From assembly GCA_041744735.1 (NCBI GenBank), contig JBGTKH010000091.1:1-6840 (forward strand): a stretch of DNA of 6,840 nucleotides, read 5' to 3'. Below, one piece after another: positions 6,482-6,840 of the stretch. Origin of the DNA: JBGTKH01 sp041744735 (GTDB lineage Bacteria; Planctomycetota; Planctomycetia; Pirellulales; Pirellulaceae). Each line of letters starts with the position of its first letter. Position 1 is the first letter of the stretch. The notes beneath the pieces were generated by a model. It worked only from the letters and a program-made list of their open reading frames with translations. It did no database searches and had not been told where the DNA came from. Position numbers and translations under genes: made by a program.

Positions 6482-6544
6482 TCAGGCCTTGATGAACGGG
6501 GACAACTGACCACAAGGAACGACGAAATGCAGGTTGAAGTGGAC
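6482..6544 (-). pseudogene. Possible IS91-type transposase fragment
   Basis: On the minus strand, a frame different from that of the recombinase stub reads VHFNLHFVVPCGQLSPFIKA and then TGA. The pattern H-x-H-x-V-V-P-x-G-x-L-S resembles the stretch around the histidine motif of IS91-family transposases. In planctomycetes, as I recall, such elements often carry a tyrosine recombinase gene too, which would explain both fragments being side by side after an internal deletion. The match is short and judged by eye, so it could be chance. Nothing that continues the family is seen after the TGA. Confidence 0.3.
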
Positions 6545-6695
6545 CCAGTTCTTCGGCGGGCCGGCCGAAGTGCTGCGTGAACTTGTCCACGTGCCAGGTG
6601 TACGAATCGATCGTGCGGGGCGAGAGATTGCGGACCTGCATGTCCTCGGCCATACGGCGTGTGAGCGGCGTCAAACGATTGCGAAACGGAGTCAT
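6540..6695 (-). pseudogene. N-terminal remnant of a tyrosine recombinase (integrase)
   Basis: From ATG 6695 the minus strand encodes MTPFRNRLTPLTRRMAEDMQ and on to VRNLSPRTIDSYTWHVDKF, QHFGRPAEELGP: 52 residues matching the start of the SAM-like core-binding domain of tyrosine recombinases ('M..RNLSP.T...Y..HV..F..HFG..PE.LG'). AAGGAA lies eight bases before the ATG, so a real start is preserved. After the Pro codon (6540-6542) the similarity stops. The open frame continues to 6327, into the helicase gene, but reads as unrelated sequence. All catalytic residues (R, H, Y of the C-terminal domain) are missing, so it cannot be active. It is a decayed mobile element end lying tail-to-tail with the helicase gene. 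Confidence 0.75.
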
Positions 6696-6716
6696 GAGAA
6701 ACGTTCCTTGAGCTGA

Positions 6717-6840
6717 GAGTAAAGACGAGCGATGCCCCGTGCATCCCCTATCTCCCAGCATGCTTGCGCCCCAAGAAAGCGCAAGCCCTTACAATCGAAA
6801 CGTTCGCTACCACCAGCCCCCGCTTCGCCACATCAACCAA
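6717..6840. other. No gene seen; right flank of the recombinase remnant
   Basis: No convincing coding frame, RNA gene or promoter was found here. It would be the upstream region of the minus-strand recombinase remnant and may be the former end of a mobile element. It holds a small GATGC/GCATC inverted repeat (6731-6735, 6741-6745) and the stronger hairpin at 6762-6786. The gene-free stretch 6423-6481, between helicase and remnant, also shows nothing recognisable and no clear terminator for the helicase. Confidence 0.5.
6762..6786. repeat. Hairpin upstream of the recombinase remnant
   Basis: GCTTGCGC (6762-6769) and GCGCAAGC (6779-6786) form a perfect eight-base-pair stem around a nine-base loop. 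Neither side is followed by a T-run, so it is not a standard terminator. It lies 67 bases upstream of the remnant's start codon and could be a subterminal structure of the lost element or a binding site for its recombinase. Confidence 0.5.

Noticed and set aside
6327..6539. Continuation of the recombinase frame into the end of the helicase gene
   Set aside because: Similarity to recombinases ends at 6540; the rest is unrelated sequence and antisense to the helicase C-terminus.

Overview
The window looks like a chromosomal segment from a planctomycete, probably of the Pirellulales type. I infer this from the SHD1 (SLA1 homology domain 1) module at the left edge, from a membrane-anchored TPR protein beginning MKTQRRHELQTN, and from moderately high GC with weak or absent Shine-Dalgarno sites on several good genes. 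No rRNA, tRNA or CRISPR array was seen.

Layout from left to right. (1) 2-262 (+) is the 3' end of an SHD1 protein, followed by a good intrinsic terminator. (2) 475-1173 (+) encodes an unrecognised 232-aa secreted or membrane-anchored helical protein with its own sigma70-like promoter and a strong ribosome binding site. (3) 1174-1324 is the gap between convergent genes and is packed with small hairpins, including a REPIN-like pair of inverted 23-bp repeats. (4) 4053-1325 (-) is an apparent operon: TPR membrane protein, then an RluA/RluD-family pseudouridine synthase, then a dolichyl-phosphate-mannose-synthase-like GT2 glycosyltransferase. It is driven by a promoter at 4136-4165. (5) 4197-4293 is a nearly perfect long palindrome (33-bp arms), probably a non-autonomous mobile element, sitting in the divergent intergenic region. 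(6) 4341-6422 (+) is a complete UvrD/PcrA/Rep-type DNA helicase. (7) 6423-6840 holds no intact gene. It contains the N-terminal stub of a tyrosine recombinase on the minus strand, joined in another frame to a short stretch resembling an IS91-type transposase, plus a hairpin.

The genes are mostly housekeeping (rRNA modification, helicase, polyprenol-sugar synthesis) and do not form one obvious pathway. The most unusual content is non-coding: two different families of palindromic repeats with likely transposase-mediated origins, neither accompanied here by a transposase. I see no clear evidence of a new defence or biosynthetic system.
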